From SIG351 sp045627045 (lineage in GTDB: Bacteria > Bacillota > Clostridia > HGM11327), in contig JAZQMY010000055.1 in NCBI GenBank assembly GCA_045627045.1, forward strand, positions 1 to 6,889: 6,889 bases of DNA. Reading direction: 5' to 3'. The translations under genes were made by a program, and so were the position numbers. Each line of letters opens with the position of its first letter. The first letter of the stretch is position 1. Below the pieces are notes generated by a model. That model was not told the DNA's origin, searched no databases, and saw nothing but the letters and a program-made list of their open reading frames with translations. This document shows, in pieces, positions 1 to 6,737 of the stretch.

Positions 1-272
1 GATATTCGGCAGAGGATGAATTTCTTTCGGCTGCCTCGGTAAGAATTAAAGTGCCTGACGTGTTTGCGTCTGCCGAAAGCGTGCTTGAGGACAAAACCCT
101 TTTGTGGGAATACGAAAGGACGAAGGAAAAGCTTAAAGAGCTTGCGGAAGAATTTGAGCAGTTCACGAGGGTGAACGGCTGTTCGGAGTATTTCTGGCAG
201 AAATATTATGAATCGCTTGTTGAGGCGGGACTTGATGAATATAGCCGTTTCATGCAGGACAGGCTCATGTAA
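1..272 (+). CDS. C-terminal fragment of unrecognised protein, possibly a family 1 solute-binding lipoprotein
   Basis: The reading frame is open from the first complete codon at base 3 to TAA at 270-272, giving 89 residues of a protein whose start lies to the left of the window. The in-frame GTG at 51 has no Shine-Dalgarno sequence before it, so an internal start there is unlikely. The visible part is strongly charged and helical: a Glu/Lys-rich stretch (WEYERTKEKLKELAEEFEQF) is followed by a tail reading FWQKYYESLVEAGLDEYSRF. A pattern of 'G, W/F, Y, L, aGLDeY, Q' near the end recalls the C-termini of LplA/family 1 extracellular sugar-binding lipoproteins. That is a resemblance from memory, not a domain hit. 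If correct, the gene would encode a surface carbohydrate receptor of an ABC importer. It is separated from serS by an inverted repeat and a new promoter, so it probably belongs to a different transcription unit. Confidence 0.7.
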   Translation, partial: YSAEDEFLSAASVRIKVPDVFASAESVLEDKTLLWEYERTKEKLKELAEEFEQFTRVNGCSEYFWQKYYESLVEAGLDEYSRFMQDRLM

Positions 273-277
273 AAATC

Positions 278-318
278 ACAAAAAACGTGTAGGATCACGG
301 TATATTTACGTTTTTTGT
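278..318 (+). terminator. A/T-rich inverted repeat, possible terminator of the upstream gene
   Basis: An 11-base perfect inverted repeat, ACAAAAAACGT at 278-288 and ACGTTTTTTGT at 308-318, encloses a 19-base loop. It begins five bases after the upstream stop codon. The 3' arm ends in six T residues, so it could act as a weak intrinsic terminator, although the stem has only three G/C pairs (C279, C286, G287). Its 3' end touches the -35 box of the serS promoter. It could instead be an operator-like site, which the sequence alone does not decide. Confidence 0.45.
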
Positions 319-346
319 TGACGATATGCAAAAAAAGGTGTATAAT
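318..346 (+). promoter_or_regulatory. sigma-A-type promoter of serS
   Basis: TTGACG at 318-323 (one mismatch to TTGACA) lies 17 bases before a perfect TATAAT at 341-346. The spacing is ideal and the surrounding sequence is A/T-rich. Transcription would begin near base 353, giving a leader of only about 28 bases before the ATG at 381. A leader this short leaves no room for a T-box or other riboswitch. Confidence 0.85.
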
Positions 347-363
347 AAAAAGTATAAATTATA

Positions 364-369
364 AAGGAG
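364..369 (+). promoter_or_regulatory. serS ribosome binding site
   Basis: AAGGAG at 364-369 sits 11 bases before ATG 381. It decides the start: the longer reading frame opening with TTG at 315 would begin inside the promoter and has no ribosome binding site, so ATG 381 is the real initiation codon. Confidence 0.85.
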
Positions 370-380
370 ATAATTATCGT

Positions 381-1673
381 ATGCTTGATATTAATCTTAT
401 CAGACAGAAACCGGATTATGTTAAGGAGCGTCTTGCAGCCAAGGGTTGTCACGCTGATATAGACCTGCTCCTTAAAATGGACGCCGACAAGCGTGCGCTC
501 ATGGTAAAAACAGAAGAGAAAAAAGCTGAACAGAACAGAGTTTCAAAGCTTATCCCTAAGATGAAGAAGGAAGGAAAGGACGTTTCGGACATAATGAACG
601 AAATGAAGACACTTTCCGATGATATAAAGACACTTGATCAGGAGCTTTCACAGAAAACGGCTGAAATGAAGACGTTTATGGATGCACTTCCGAACCTTCC
701 TGACGATGACGTCGTTCCCGGCGGCAAGGAAGCAAACAGAGTGGTATCCGTTTACGGAGAAAAGCCTGTTTTCGACTTTGAGGCAAAGGATCACGTTGAG
801 CTCGCAACATCACTCGGACTCGTTGACTATGCAAGAGGCGCAAAGCTCGGCGGTTCAGGCTGCTGGATTTACACAGGCATCGGCGCACAGCTCGAATGGG
901 CACTTATCAACTTCTTCATTGAGTGCCACATCAAGGACGGCTATGAATTCATGCTTCCTCCGCACATCCTCACATATCAGTGCGGCTACACAGCAGGCCA
1001 GTTCCCTAAGTTCAAGGATGACGTATTCTCACTTCAGGACGAAGCAACAGAAGACGGCTTCAACTTCTTCATGCTTCCTACTGCAGAAACAGCTCTCATC
1101 AACTTCCACAGAGACGAGATCCTTTCAGAGGACGAGCTTCCGAAGAAGTATTTTGCATATACTCCCTGCTACAGAAGAGAAGCAGGCAGCTACCGTGCAA
1201 ACGAGAGAGGCACGATCAGAGGCCGTCAGTTCAATAAGGTTGAAATGTTCCAGTACACAACACCTGAAAATTCGGACAAGGCTCTCGAAGAGCTCATCGG
1301 CAAGGCTGAATACATCGTTGAACAGCTCGGTCTCCATTACAGACTTTCAAAGCTTGCTGCTGAAGACTGCTCTGCTTCAATGGCAAAGACATTCGACGTT
1401 GAAGTATGGCTCCCGTCAATGAACGAGTACAAGGAAGTATCTTCTGCATCAAATGCAAGAGACTATCAGGCAAGAAGAGGCAACATCCGCTTCAGAAGAA
1501 ACGAAACAAAGAAGACAGAGTACCTCCACACTCTCAATGCTTCAGGTATGGCTACAAGCCGTCTCCTTCCTGCAATCCTTGAACAGCATCAGCAGGCTGA
1601 CGGAAGCGTTATCATTCCTGAGTGTCTCAGAAAGTTTATGGGCGGATTGGAAAAGATTGAGCCTAAAAAGTAA
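381..1673 (+). CDS. serS: serine--tRNA ligase (SerRS)
   Basis: Cytoplasmic class II aminoacyl-tRNA synthetase that activates serine with ATP and charges tRNA-Ser; bacterial enzymes can also serylate tRNA-Sec. The 430-residue product is close to the usual 420-430. Residues about 1-110 form the N-terminal tRNA-binding arm, seen as a Lys/Glu-rich coiled coil from about 25 to 100. The catalytic domain follows, with TAE at 234-236, motif 2 at about 258-290 (R265, E267, then FNKVE ending at E288) and motif 3 at about 383-396 (HTLNASG with R394). The motif 2 spacing matches that of known SerRS. Several motifs differ from the common Escherichia/Bacillus form: NASGMATSR replaces NGSGLAVGR, and DCSASMAKTFDVEVW replaces the usual GDxGxxAAKTYDIEVW. 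This suggests a separate SerRS subgroup, but all the key charged residues I can identify are kept. ATG 381 was chosen for its RBS and promoter. No T-box precedes it. Confidence 0.97.
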   Translation: MLDINLIRQKPDYVKERLAAKGCHADIDLLLKMDADKRALMVKTEEKKAEQNRVSKLIPKMKKEGKDVSDIMNEMKTLSDDIKTLDQELSQKTAEMKTFMDALPNLPDDDVVPGGKEANRVVSVYGEKPVFDFEAKDHVELATSLGLVDYARGAKLGGSGCWIYTGIGAQLEWALINFFIECHIKDGYEFMLPPHILTYQCGYTAGQFPKFKDDVFSLQDEATEDGFNFFMLPTAETALINFHRDEILSEDELPKKYFAYTPCYRREAGSYRANERGTIRGRQFNKVEMFQYTTPENSDKALEELIGKAEYIVEQLGLHYRLSKLAAEDCSASMAKTFDVEVWLPSMNEYKEVSSASNARDYQARRGNIRFRRNETKKTEYLHTLNASGMATSRLLPAILEQHQQADGSVIIPECLRKFMGGLEKIEPKK

Positions 1674-1678
1674 AAAAA

Positions 1679-1707
1679 TCAGCTAACGCTCATATGGCGT
1701 TCACTGA
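1679..1707. other. stem-loop just after serS
   Basis: The arms TCAG(1679-1682)/CTGA(1704-1707) and AACGC(1685-1689)/GCGTT(1697-1701) form an imperfect hairpin with a two-by-two internal mismatch and a seven-base loop. On the + strand no T-run follows it. The A-run at 1672-1678 lies on its left side, so read on the minus strand the hairpin is followed by seven T residues, the layout of an intrinsic terminator facing left. No minus-strand gene ends here. It may still help define the serS mRNA 3' end, or it may block antisense transcription. Confidence 0.45.
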
Positions 1708-1731
1708 CAGGTATTATAAATAAAGAAAACG

Positions 1732-1759
1732 ATGAGACCGGACGCGTTTCCGGTCTCAT
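1732..1759 (+). other. perfect 10-bp hairpin in the leader of the ABC operon
   Basis: ATGAGACCGG at 1732-1741 and CCGGTCTCAT at 1750-1759 pair completely around an eight-base loop. The sequence to its right is A-rich (AAAATAAAAAA), so there is no U-tract for + strand termination. A TATAAA sequence at 1715-1720 could be a -10 element for the ABC operon, but I see no matching -35. If it were used, this hairpin would lie at the very 5' end of the mRNA. The hairpin could be a Rho-type or pausing 3' end for serS, a 5' mRNA-stabilising structure, or a translation control element. The stem itself is certain, the role is not. Confidence 0.55.
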
Positions 1760-1771
1760 AAAATAAAAAAT

Positions 1772-1777
1772 GAGGTG
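1772..1777 (+). promoter_or_regulatory. ribosome binding site fixing a TTG start
   Basis: GAGGTG at 1772-1777 lies eight bases before TTG 1786. The next in-frame ATG falls after the Walker A motif, so it cannot be the start. This RBS therefore supports TTG as the real initiation codon of the ABC ATPase. Confidence 0.75.
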
Positions 1778-1785
1778 TATCAGTT

Positions 1786-2733
1786 TTGATTGAAGTACGC
1801 AACTTGACCAAGATATATGGTCAGCACCGTGCCGTGGACAACATCTCCTTCAAGGTGGAGGAGGGCGAGGTATTGGGATTCCTCGGGCCGAACGGCGCAG
1901 GCAAAACTACCACTATGAACATACTGACAGGCTACATTTCAGCTACATCGGGACAGGCACTCATAGACGGAGTCGATATTCTTGATGACCCTGAGGGCGT
2001 TAAGAAAAAAATAGGATATCTGCCGGAATTTCCGCCTATCTATATGGATATGACAGTTTCCGAATACCTTGATATGGTCTCAAAGCTCAAGAAGGTCAAG
2101 GAACAGAACAGAAAGGCTATGATGGATTCCGTTATGGAAGTAACGAGAATTTCCGATATGAGAGGCAGACTCATTGCCAATCTTTCAAAGGGCTATAAAC
2201 AGCGTGTCGGACTTGCTCAGGCGCTTATAGGCGATCCTAAAGTGCTTATTCTCGACGAGCCTACGGTAGGTCTTGACCCTAAGCAGATCATTGAGATAAG
2301 AAGCCTTATCAAGGGACTCGGCAAAAAGCATACGATCATCCTCAGCTCACACGTTCTGAGCGAGGTAAGTGCGGTATGCGAAAGAGTCATCATTATCAAT
2401 AAGGGTGAGCTCGTTGCAAGCGGCACTCCCGAAGAGCTTTCAAAGAATCTTCAGGGTGCAAATCGTCTCCAGATCAGAATTGCCGCTCCCGAAAAGCAGG
2501 CTATCAAGATCGTAAGAGAAATCCCCGGTATTATCAGCGTGGATTATCAGGGCGAGAGAGAAAAAGGCACAAGCGACCTTATCGTTGAAACAGGCTCAGA
2601 GCTTGATGTCAGAAAGACGGTATTCAACGGCGTTGCAAGATCAGGCTGTCCTCTTCTTATGATGAGACCTCTTGATTTGTCTCTTGAAGAAATATTCCTC
2701 AAGGTTACTCATCTTGATAAGGAGGTTAAATAA
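1786..2733 (+). CDS. ABC transporter ATP-binding protein, GldA/NatA-like
   Basis: Cytoplasmic ATPase subunit that would power the membrane partner encoded next. The 315-residue product starts at TTG. Motifs in order: Walker A GPNGAGKTT at 34-42, signature LSKGYKQ at 133-139 (the form common in ABC-2-type, GldA-like ATPases in place of LSGGQ), Walker B VLILDE with D157 and E158, D-loop GLDP at 162-165, and switch histidine H189. All catalytic residues are present, so it should be active. Residues about 220-315 form the extra C-terminal domain typical of this ABC-2 ATPase branch. It is the first gene of the four-gene operon, and its TAA overlaps the next ATG by one base (TAATG). The family includes the gliding-motility protein GldA and sodium or drug exporters. 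The neighbours favour the Gld-like type, with an unknown substrate. Confidence 0.93.
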   Translation: MIEVRNLTKIYGQHRAVDNISFKVEEGEVLGFLGPNGAGKTTTMNILTGYISATSGQALIDGVDILDDPEGVKKKIGYLPEFPPIYMDMTVSEYLDMVSKLKKVKEQNRKAMMDSVMEVTRISDMRGRLIANLSKGYKQRVGLAQALIGDPKVLILDEPTVGLDPKQIIEIRSLIKGLGKKHTIILSSHVLSEVSAVCERVIIINKGELVASGTPEELSKNLQGANRLQIRIAAPEKQAIKIVREIPGIISVDYQGEREKGTSDLIVETGSELDVRKTVFNGVARSGCPLLMMRPLDLSLEEIFLKVTHLDKEVK

Positions 2734-3602
2734 TGTTTGCTATTTATGAAAAAGAGCTGAAGGGTTATTTCCGTTCGGCAATGGGTGCCGTATTTATAGG
2801 ACTTTTCCTTCTCGTTTCGGCAGGAATATTTATATTCGGCTACCTCATCAAGGGCGTGGTTGCTTATACGGCATACCTTTATTATCTTAACCTCGTTCTT
2901 ATGATCACCGTTCCGATACTTACCATGAAGGTATTCTCTGAGGAACGAAGAACAAAGACCGACCAGCTCCTTCTGACAAGCCCTGTCAAAGCATCAGACG
3001 TCGTTCTCGGCAAATACTTTGCTGCGGTAACAGTTCTCTTCGTAACACTGCTTATCCACTCGATCGATGCAATCGTGATTTCACTTTTCGCACTCAATAT
3101 GTATTTCCTCGATATCTTCGTTGCATACATAGGACTTTTCCTCGTTGGCTGTGCTTACATAGCTATCGGAGAATTTGTATCATCCACAACTGATAACCAG
3201 GTTATCTCCGCGATCGTCACGTTTGCAGTTCTCCTTGTTGTGTTTGTAATTCAGTGGCTTACGACTTCTATCCAGTCATCAGTTTCATCAGGCGTCATCA
3301 CCTGCGTAATCGTTGCATTGGGAATTGTGCTTCTTATCTACCTCACAACAAGAAACAAGGCAGCATCTGTATGTGCGGCTATCGTATGTGCGGCGGCGAT
3401 TGGAATTGTTGCGCTTATCAACGTGAATGTTTATGCGGGACTTCTCAATAAGCTTCTCACGTGGATATCTGTTCTTGACAGATTCTATGAGTTCCTCAAT
3501 GGCTCGGTAAGCTTTTCATCATTCGTTTACCTCGTCAGCTTCTCTTTCATATTCGTTTATATGACGGTATATCAGATAGAAAAGCGCAGATGGGTAGGCT
3601 AA
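2733..3602 (+). CDS. ABC-2 type permease, GldF-like
   Basis: Membrane-spanning subunit of the transporter, 289 residues. Hydrophobic segments are at about 17-39, 47-66, 97-119, 125-149, 157-176, 187-204, 211-231 and 262-281, so six to eight helices can be expected. The cytoplasmic stretch between the second and third, SEERRTKTDQLLLTSPVKAS (69-88) followed by VLGK (91-94), is the hallmark of GldF/NosY-type permeases. The C-terminal LDRFYEFLNGSVSFSSFVYL (248-267) matches the conserved end of that family. A perfect AAGGAGG at 2719-2725 stands seven bases before the ATG, which overlaps the preceding stop by one base, implying translational coupling to the ATPase. With no large extracytoplasmic domain of its own, it probably relies on the next two gene products for that. 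It likely works as a homodimer with two ATPase copies, by family analogy. Confidence 0.9.
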   Translation: MFAIYEKELKGYFRSAMGAVFIGLFLLVSAGIFIFGYLIKGVVAYTAYLYYLNLVLMITVPILTMKVFSEERRTKTDQLLLTSPVKASDVVLGKYFAAVTVLFVTLLIHSIDAIVISLFALNMYFLDIFVAYIGLFLVGCAYIAIGEFVSSTTDNQVISAIVTFAVLLVVFVIQWLTTSIQSSVSSGVITCVIVALGIVLLIYLTTRNKAASVCAAIVCAAAIGIVALINVNVYAGLLNKLLTWISVLDRFYEFLNGSVSFSSFVYLVSFSFIFVYMTVYQIEKRRWVG

Positions 3603-3626
3603 TACTAAGAAGGAGAGTAAACGATC

Positions 3627-5102
3627 ATGAAATTCAGCATATCAGAAGCTTTCAGAGACAGAAAATTCAAATACAGCGGCATGGCAACGATTCTTGTAAT
3701 TGCGGTTGTGCTTGTTGCTCTTACAATTAACTTGCTCTGCAGTCTTATTCCGTACAGACTTGACGTTACGGCGAACAAGATGTACTCCATTTCGGACAAG
3801 ACCATGAGCATAATCAACAGACTTGATAAGGATATAGATATTTATTTCCTCTATCAGGCAGGCGGCGAAGATGATGACGTAATGGAAATTGCTTCACGTT
3901 ACGCAACGGCTTCAAACCACATCAGAACAAGGGTCGTTGATCCTATCGCAAACCCGGGATTCGTGAACGATTATCTTCTTGATCCCGATAAGCAGTCAAC
4001 AACTCCTGCTGCAGGCACGGTAATAGTTGAATGCAAGGAGCTCAAAAAGTTCCAGGTACTTTCTTCAAACGACTTCTATTCATACGCTTACGATGATGAG
4101 GATTCATCAACCGTTACAATGGTTTACTTCAACGCGGAGCAGGCTTTCACAAGCGCTATCGTTGCAGTTACCTGCGTGGATGAATACAACGTTGCAGTTC
4201 TTACGGGACATAACGAAGATGAATTCCCGGAGGAAATGAAGAAGGTACTTTCAAATCTCTTTATCAACTTCTACGATGTAGACCTTCAGACAGAAGAGAT
4301 TCCTGAACAGACAGACGTTCTTCTCGTTCTCACTCCTGAATTCGATATTCTCGACGTTGAGAAGGAAAAGATACTCGCCTTCCTTGATTCAAAGGATACA
4401 TGCGGAAGCGCATTGTTCATCATGGGCAAGGCAACAACGCCTACACCGAATTTTGACTATGTAATGAGTAAGTTTGGTATCGAGCTTGATAACGAAATCA
4501 TTTACGAGGAAGATACATCAAGAACGGCAGCCGGCCTCAAGTATGCAATGCTTATGCCGTACAACAAGGTTGCCGCAACAGACTATACAGGCGTTTCACA
4601 GAGACTTTATCTTGAAAAGGCAAAGCCAATCTATGCGCTTGAACTCGTTAAAAATTCAACGGTAATTCAGGCAGTTGCAAATACATCAAGCCTCGCATGG
4701 TCATCTTCAGTGGCAAAGAGCGGAACAATCGATTTCAACCTTGAAACAGATACACTTGCTCCTTCAACAGGCTTTACTCCGATTGTCGCAGTAACTGATT
4801 ACGGCGATGCGGCAGGTGTCAAGTATTCAAGAGTATTTGTTGCAAACTGCGCAGGCTTTATGCTCAAGGATCAGACAAGACTCAATGCTTACTCAAATGA
4901 TGAGGTATTCTATTCAGGCTTGTTCTGGTGTCTTGACAGCGACAGCACAATGGTAACTCTCACACCTAAGTATTACATTACTTCAACGCATACTCTTGCA
5001 ACAAAGGGACTTTACGTTTATGCCGCAATAATCGGAATTGCAATTCCGATAGGAATTCTAATTCTCGGACTTGTAATATTCCTCAAGAGGAGACATCTGT
5101 AA
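3627..5102 (+). CDS. GldG-like ABC transporter auxiliary protein
   Basis: A 491-residue membrane-anchored protein of the GldG/'ABC-type uncharacterised transport system' family. It has one N-terminal helix (about 20-41) and one C-terminal helix (about 463-486) closed by KRRH, with a domain of about 420 residues between them that should face outwards. Family marks are LDVTANKMYSISDKTMSIIN (45-64), EQAFTSAIVAVT (171-182), VAVLTGHNEDEF (189-200), and DVLLVLTPEFDILDVEKEKI (230-249), which resembles a Rossmann-like IFT52/GldG fold. No lipobox or enzyme signature is apparent. Acidic clusters occur at 81-84, 156-159 and 197-203. AAGGAG at 3610-3615 precedes the ATG by 11 bases, and the gap to the permease is 24 bases. 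In gliding Bacteroidetes GldG joins GldA and GldF in one ABC complex; here it probably does the same, but gliding itself is not implied. Confidence 0.87.
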   Translation: MKFSISEAFRDRKFKYSGMATILVIAVVLVALTINLLCSLIPYRLDVTANKMYSISDKTMSIINRLDKDIDIYFLYQAGGEDDDVMEIASRYATASNHIRTRVVDPIANPGFVNDYLLDPDKQSTTPAAGTVIVECKELKKFQVLSSNDFYSYAYDDEDSSTVTMVYFNAEQAFTSAIVAVTCVDEYNVAVLTGHNEDEFPEEMKKVLSNLFINFYDVDLQTEEIPEQTDVLLVLTPEFDILDVEKEKILAFLDSKDTCGSALFIMGKATTPTPNFDYVMSKFGIELDNEIIYEEDTSRTAAGLKYAMLMPYNKVAATDYTGVSQRLYLEKAKPIYALELVKNSTVIQAVANTSSLAWSSSVAKSGTIDFNLETDTLAPSTGFTPIVAVTDYGDAAGVKYSRVFVANCAGFMLKDQTRLNAYSNDEVFYSGLFWCLDSDSTMVTLTPKYYITSTHTLATKGLYVYAAIIGIAIPIGILILGLVIFLKRRHL

Positions 5103-6607
5103 TGAACAAGAAATTAAAGTCTATAATAATAACATTCTGTGTGGGTGCGCTTGCCATTGCGGCGTACCTTATCGCAGATAAAATCATAGACAACAACAAT
5201 AAGGTCAATCCGACGAAGCAGGCTGTCATAATGAATTACAATGCGGCCGATGTGGCTTCGGTAAAGCTTGAGCTTCCGGACGGAGACAGTTATTTTGTCA
5301 CAGAAGATGCTTCCGTTGCTCCGACGACTCTTTCGGTAACGTACAAGACTACGTTTTTCGGAATATATGAGGGCATCGAGTATGACTCAGCAAAGTCAAG
5401 ATCCCTCATGAGCGTTGCGACGTCGCTTGTTGCAGACAGAGATCTCGGTGAGATAGACGTAGAGGATTATGATATTTTCGGACTCAATGAACCGCTCTCG
5501 AAGGTAACTGTAACGCTTCTTACGGGTGAAACTAAGACACTTTATCTCGGAGCTTCAACAAACTCAGGTTCGTACTATTTGCGTAAGGACGGCGATGACC
5601 ATGTTTACGTTATTTCGGGAGCAAAGGGCGCAGTATTCCTCAGATCTTCAAACGATATGAGAATTGAAAGCGTTGTTCTACTGAACGGGCTTGAGACTCT
5701 TAATACACTTGAGTTCTATGCAAACGGATCGGAGAAAATCCGCATCAGCAAGCAGCTCGAGTCATCTGTATTCAACCCATTCTGTAAGTTCTACATTGAG
5801 CTTCCGTGGGATGTAAGAATGCCTGCAAACCCGGATAATTTAACTTCCCTGATGGAGAGCCTCACGGCGATCACAATCTGGAATTACATTACTCCTCTTT
5901 CAGACGGAACAGAAGCAGAGCTTGCCGAGTACGGTCTTGCCGAGCCGTGGGGATATCTCAGGATAACCACAACGGACGGAAGAGAGCAGGAGCTTTCATT
6001 CAGCGATTACTACGATCCTGATTTCCGGTATTATTCTTATCTCTACGATCATTCAAACGGTCAGATTTACAGAATAAACAGAGGCAAGGCAGACTTCCTT
6101 CTGAAGTATTCTGCGGCAGAGCTCACCACACCGTATATGCTTAATGCTTATATCCAGAATATCAACTATGTTGATATCGAATACGGCGAAAACAAGGTGA
6201 AATTTGAAGTCATCAAGACGATTCTTTCCGATGCAGAGAAGAAGGAGCTTGAGAATAACGGTCAGTCTGCAAAGGACTACAAGCTGAGATACAAGCTCGA
6301 CGGAATCGAGTACAGTGATGAAGCAATGTCAAATCTGTATATGAACCTTGCAGGTCTTGTAATACAGAATATCAATACAGGCTTTGCTCATTCGGAGGAG
6401 CCGGTTCTTGTGATGACATTCACACCGTTTGACGTTGATGAAGCGCCGAGAACGGTAAAGCTTTACAGAGTAAATACGAATGAAGATTTCTGCGCGGTTG
6501 AGCTGAACGGAACATTCAATTTCCTCGTATCAACGAAGGCAGTAAACAACATTATAAACAGTATTGCGATAGTAAAGGCCGGCGGAACACCGACATATAC
6601 ATTGTAA
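5102..6607 (+). CDS. DUF4340 domain-containing membrane-anchored protein
   Basis: A 501-residue protein with a Lys-rich start (MNKKLK) and one hydrophobic segment at about 7-25. There is no cleavage motif or lipobox, so it is probably anchored at the N-terminus with the rest outside the membrane. The body looks like three related alpha/beta modules (about 43-190, 196-343 and 352-494). The first two carry the DUF4340 pattern 'GLxEP-strand-strand-G': G127-P131 and G278-P282, each followed by a YY and a 'vY.i' strand. The third is diverged, keeping EEP at 432-434 and a similar strand order. AGAGGAG at 5086-5092 precedes the ATG, which overlaps the GldG-like stop by one base (TAATG), so the two are translationally coupled. 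DUF4340 genes commonly follow GldG genes. No function is established for it; a structural or substrate-binding partner of the transporter is my inference. It is the last gene of the operon, followed by a terminator. Confidence 0.85.
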   Translation: MNKKLKSIIITFCVGALAIAAYLIADKIIDNNNKVNPTKQAVIMNYNAADVASVKLELPDGDSYFVTEDASVAPTTLSVTYKTTFFGIYEGIEYDSAKSRSLMSVATSLVADRDLGEIDVEDYDIFGLNEPLSKVTVTLLTGETKTLYLGASTNSGSYYLRKDGDDHVYVISGAKGAVFLRSSNDMRIESVVLLNGLETLNTLEFYANGSEKIRISKQLESSVFNPFCKFYIELPWDVRMPANPDNLTSLMESLTAITIWNYITPLSDGTEAELAEYGLAEPWGYLRITTTDGREQELSFSDYYDPDFRYYSYLYDHSNGQIYRINRGKADFLLKYSAAELTTPYMLNAYIQNINYVDIEYGENKVKFEVIKTILSDAEKKELENNGQSAKDYKLRYKLDGIEYSDEAMSNLYMNLAGLVIQNINTGFAHSEEPVLVMTFTPFDVDEAPRTVKLYRVNTNEDFCAVELNGTFNFLVSTKAVNNIINSIAIVKAGGTPTYTL

Positions 6608-6610
6608 ATT

Positions 6611-6641
6611 AAAAAGAGGACTCGTTCAGAGCCCTCTTTTT
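6611..6641 (+). terminator. intrinsic terminator of the ABC operon
   Basis: AAAAAGAGG (6611-6619) pairs with CCTCTTTTT (6633-6641). After an A/C mismatch, CTC (6621-6623) pairs with GAG (6629-6631), around a five-base loop. It begins four bases after the stop codon and ends in five T residues. The mirrored A-run means it could also stop leftward transcription. Confidence 0.85.
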
Positions 6642-6652
6642 GAATGAAAGAA

Positions 6653-6685
6653 AAGCCTTCAGCTCTGATCCCGAGCCGGAGGCTT
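6653..6685. terminator. second stem-loop between the convergent genes
   Basis: AAGCCTTC (6653-6660) pairs with GGAGGCTT (6678-6685) through eight base pairs including one T-G wobble. After one A/C mismatch, GCTC (6662-6665) pairs with GAGC (6673-6676), leaving a seven-base loop. The + strand is followed by ATTTATTT and the minus strand by a TTTTC-type tail, so it may serve as a back-up terminator for either side. Confidence 0.6.
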
Positions 6686-6697
6686 ATTTATTTGCAT

Positions 6698-6737
6698 AAA
6701 AAAATACCGTTGAAAGCATTTCTGCTTTGAACGGTAT
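6698..6737 (-). terminator. intrinsic terminator of tuf
   Basis: ATACCGTT (6704-6711) pairs with AACGGTAT (6730-6737). After a G/G mismatch, AAAGCA (6713-6718) pairs with TGCTTT (6723-6728), closing a four-base loop. Read on the minus strand, the hairpin begins about a dozen bases after the tuf stop codon and is followed by a run of T residues (complement of A6698-A6703), a textbook intrinsic terminator for tuf. Confidence 0.9.

Noticed and set aside
315..380. Longer serS start at TTG 315
   Set aside because: This extension covers the promoter, including its -10 box, and has no ribosome binding site. The normal SerRS N-terminus (MLDINLIRQKP) begins at ATG 381.
278..380. T-box riboswitch upstream of serS
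   Set aside because: The leader after the -10 box is about 28 bases, far too short, and no T-box sequence is visible.
682..1422. Long open frame overlapping serS on the same strand
   Set aside because: It is very rich in Ser, Thr and Gln, has no recognisable domain, and lies fully inside serS. It is a shadow produced by the codon bias of serS.
1700..1720. Full promoter for the ABC operon
   Set aside because: TATAAA at 1715-1720 is -10-like, but no -35 sequence lies at 16-18 bases upstream. It is kept only as a remark in the hairpin entry.
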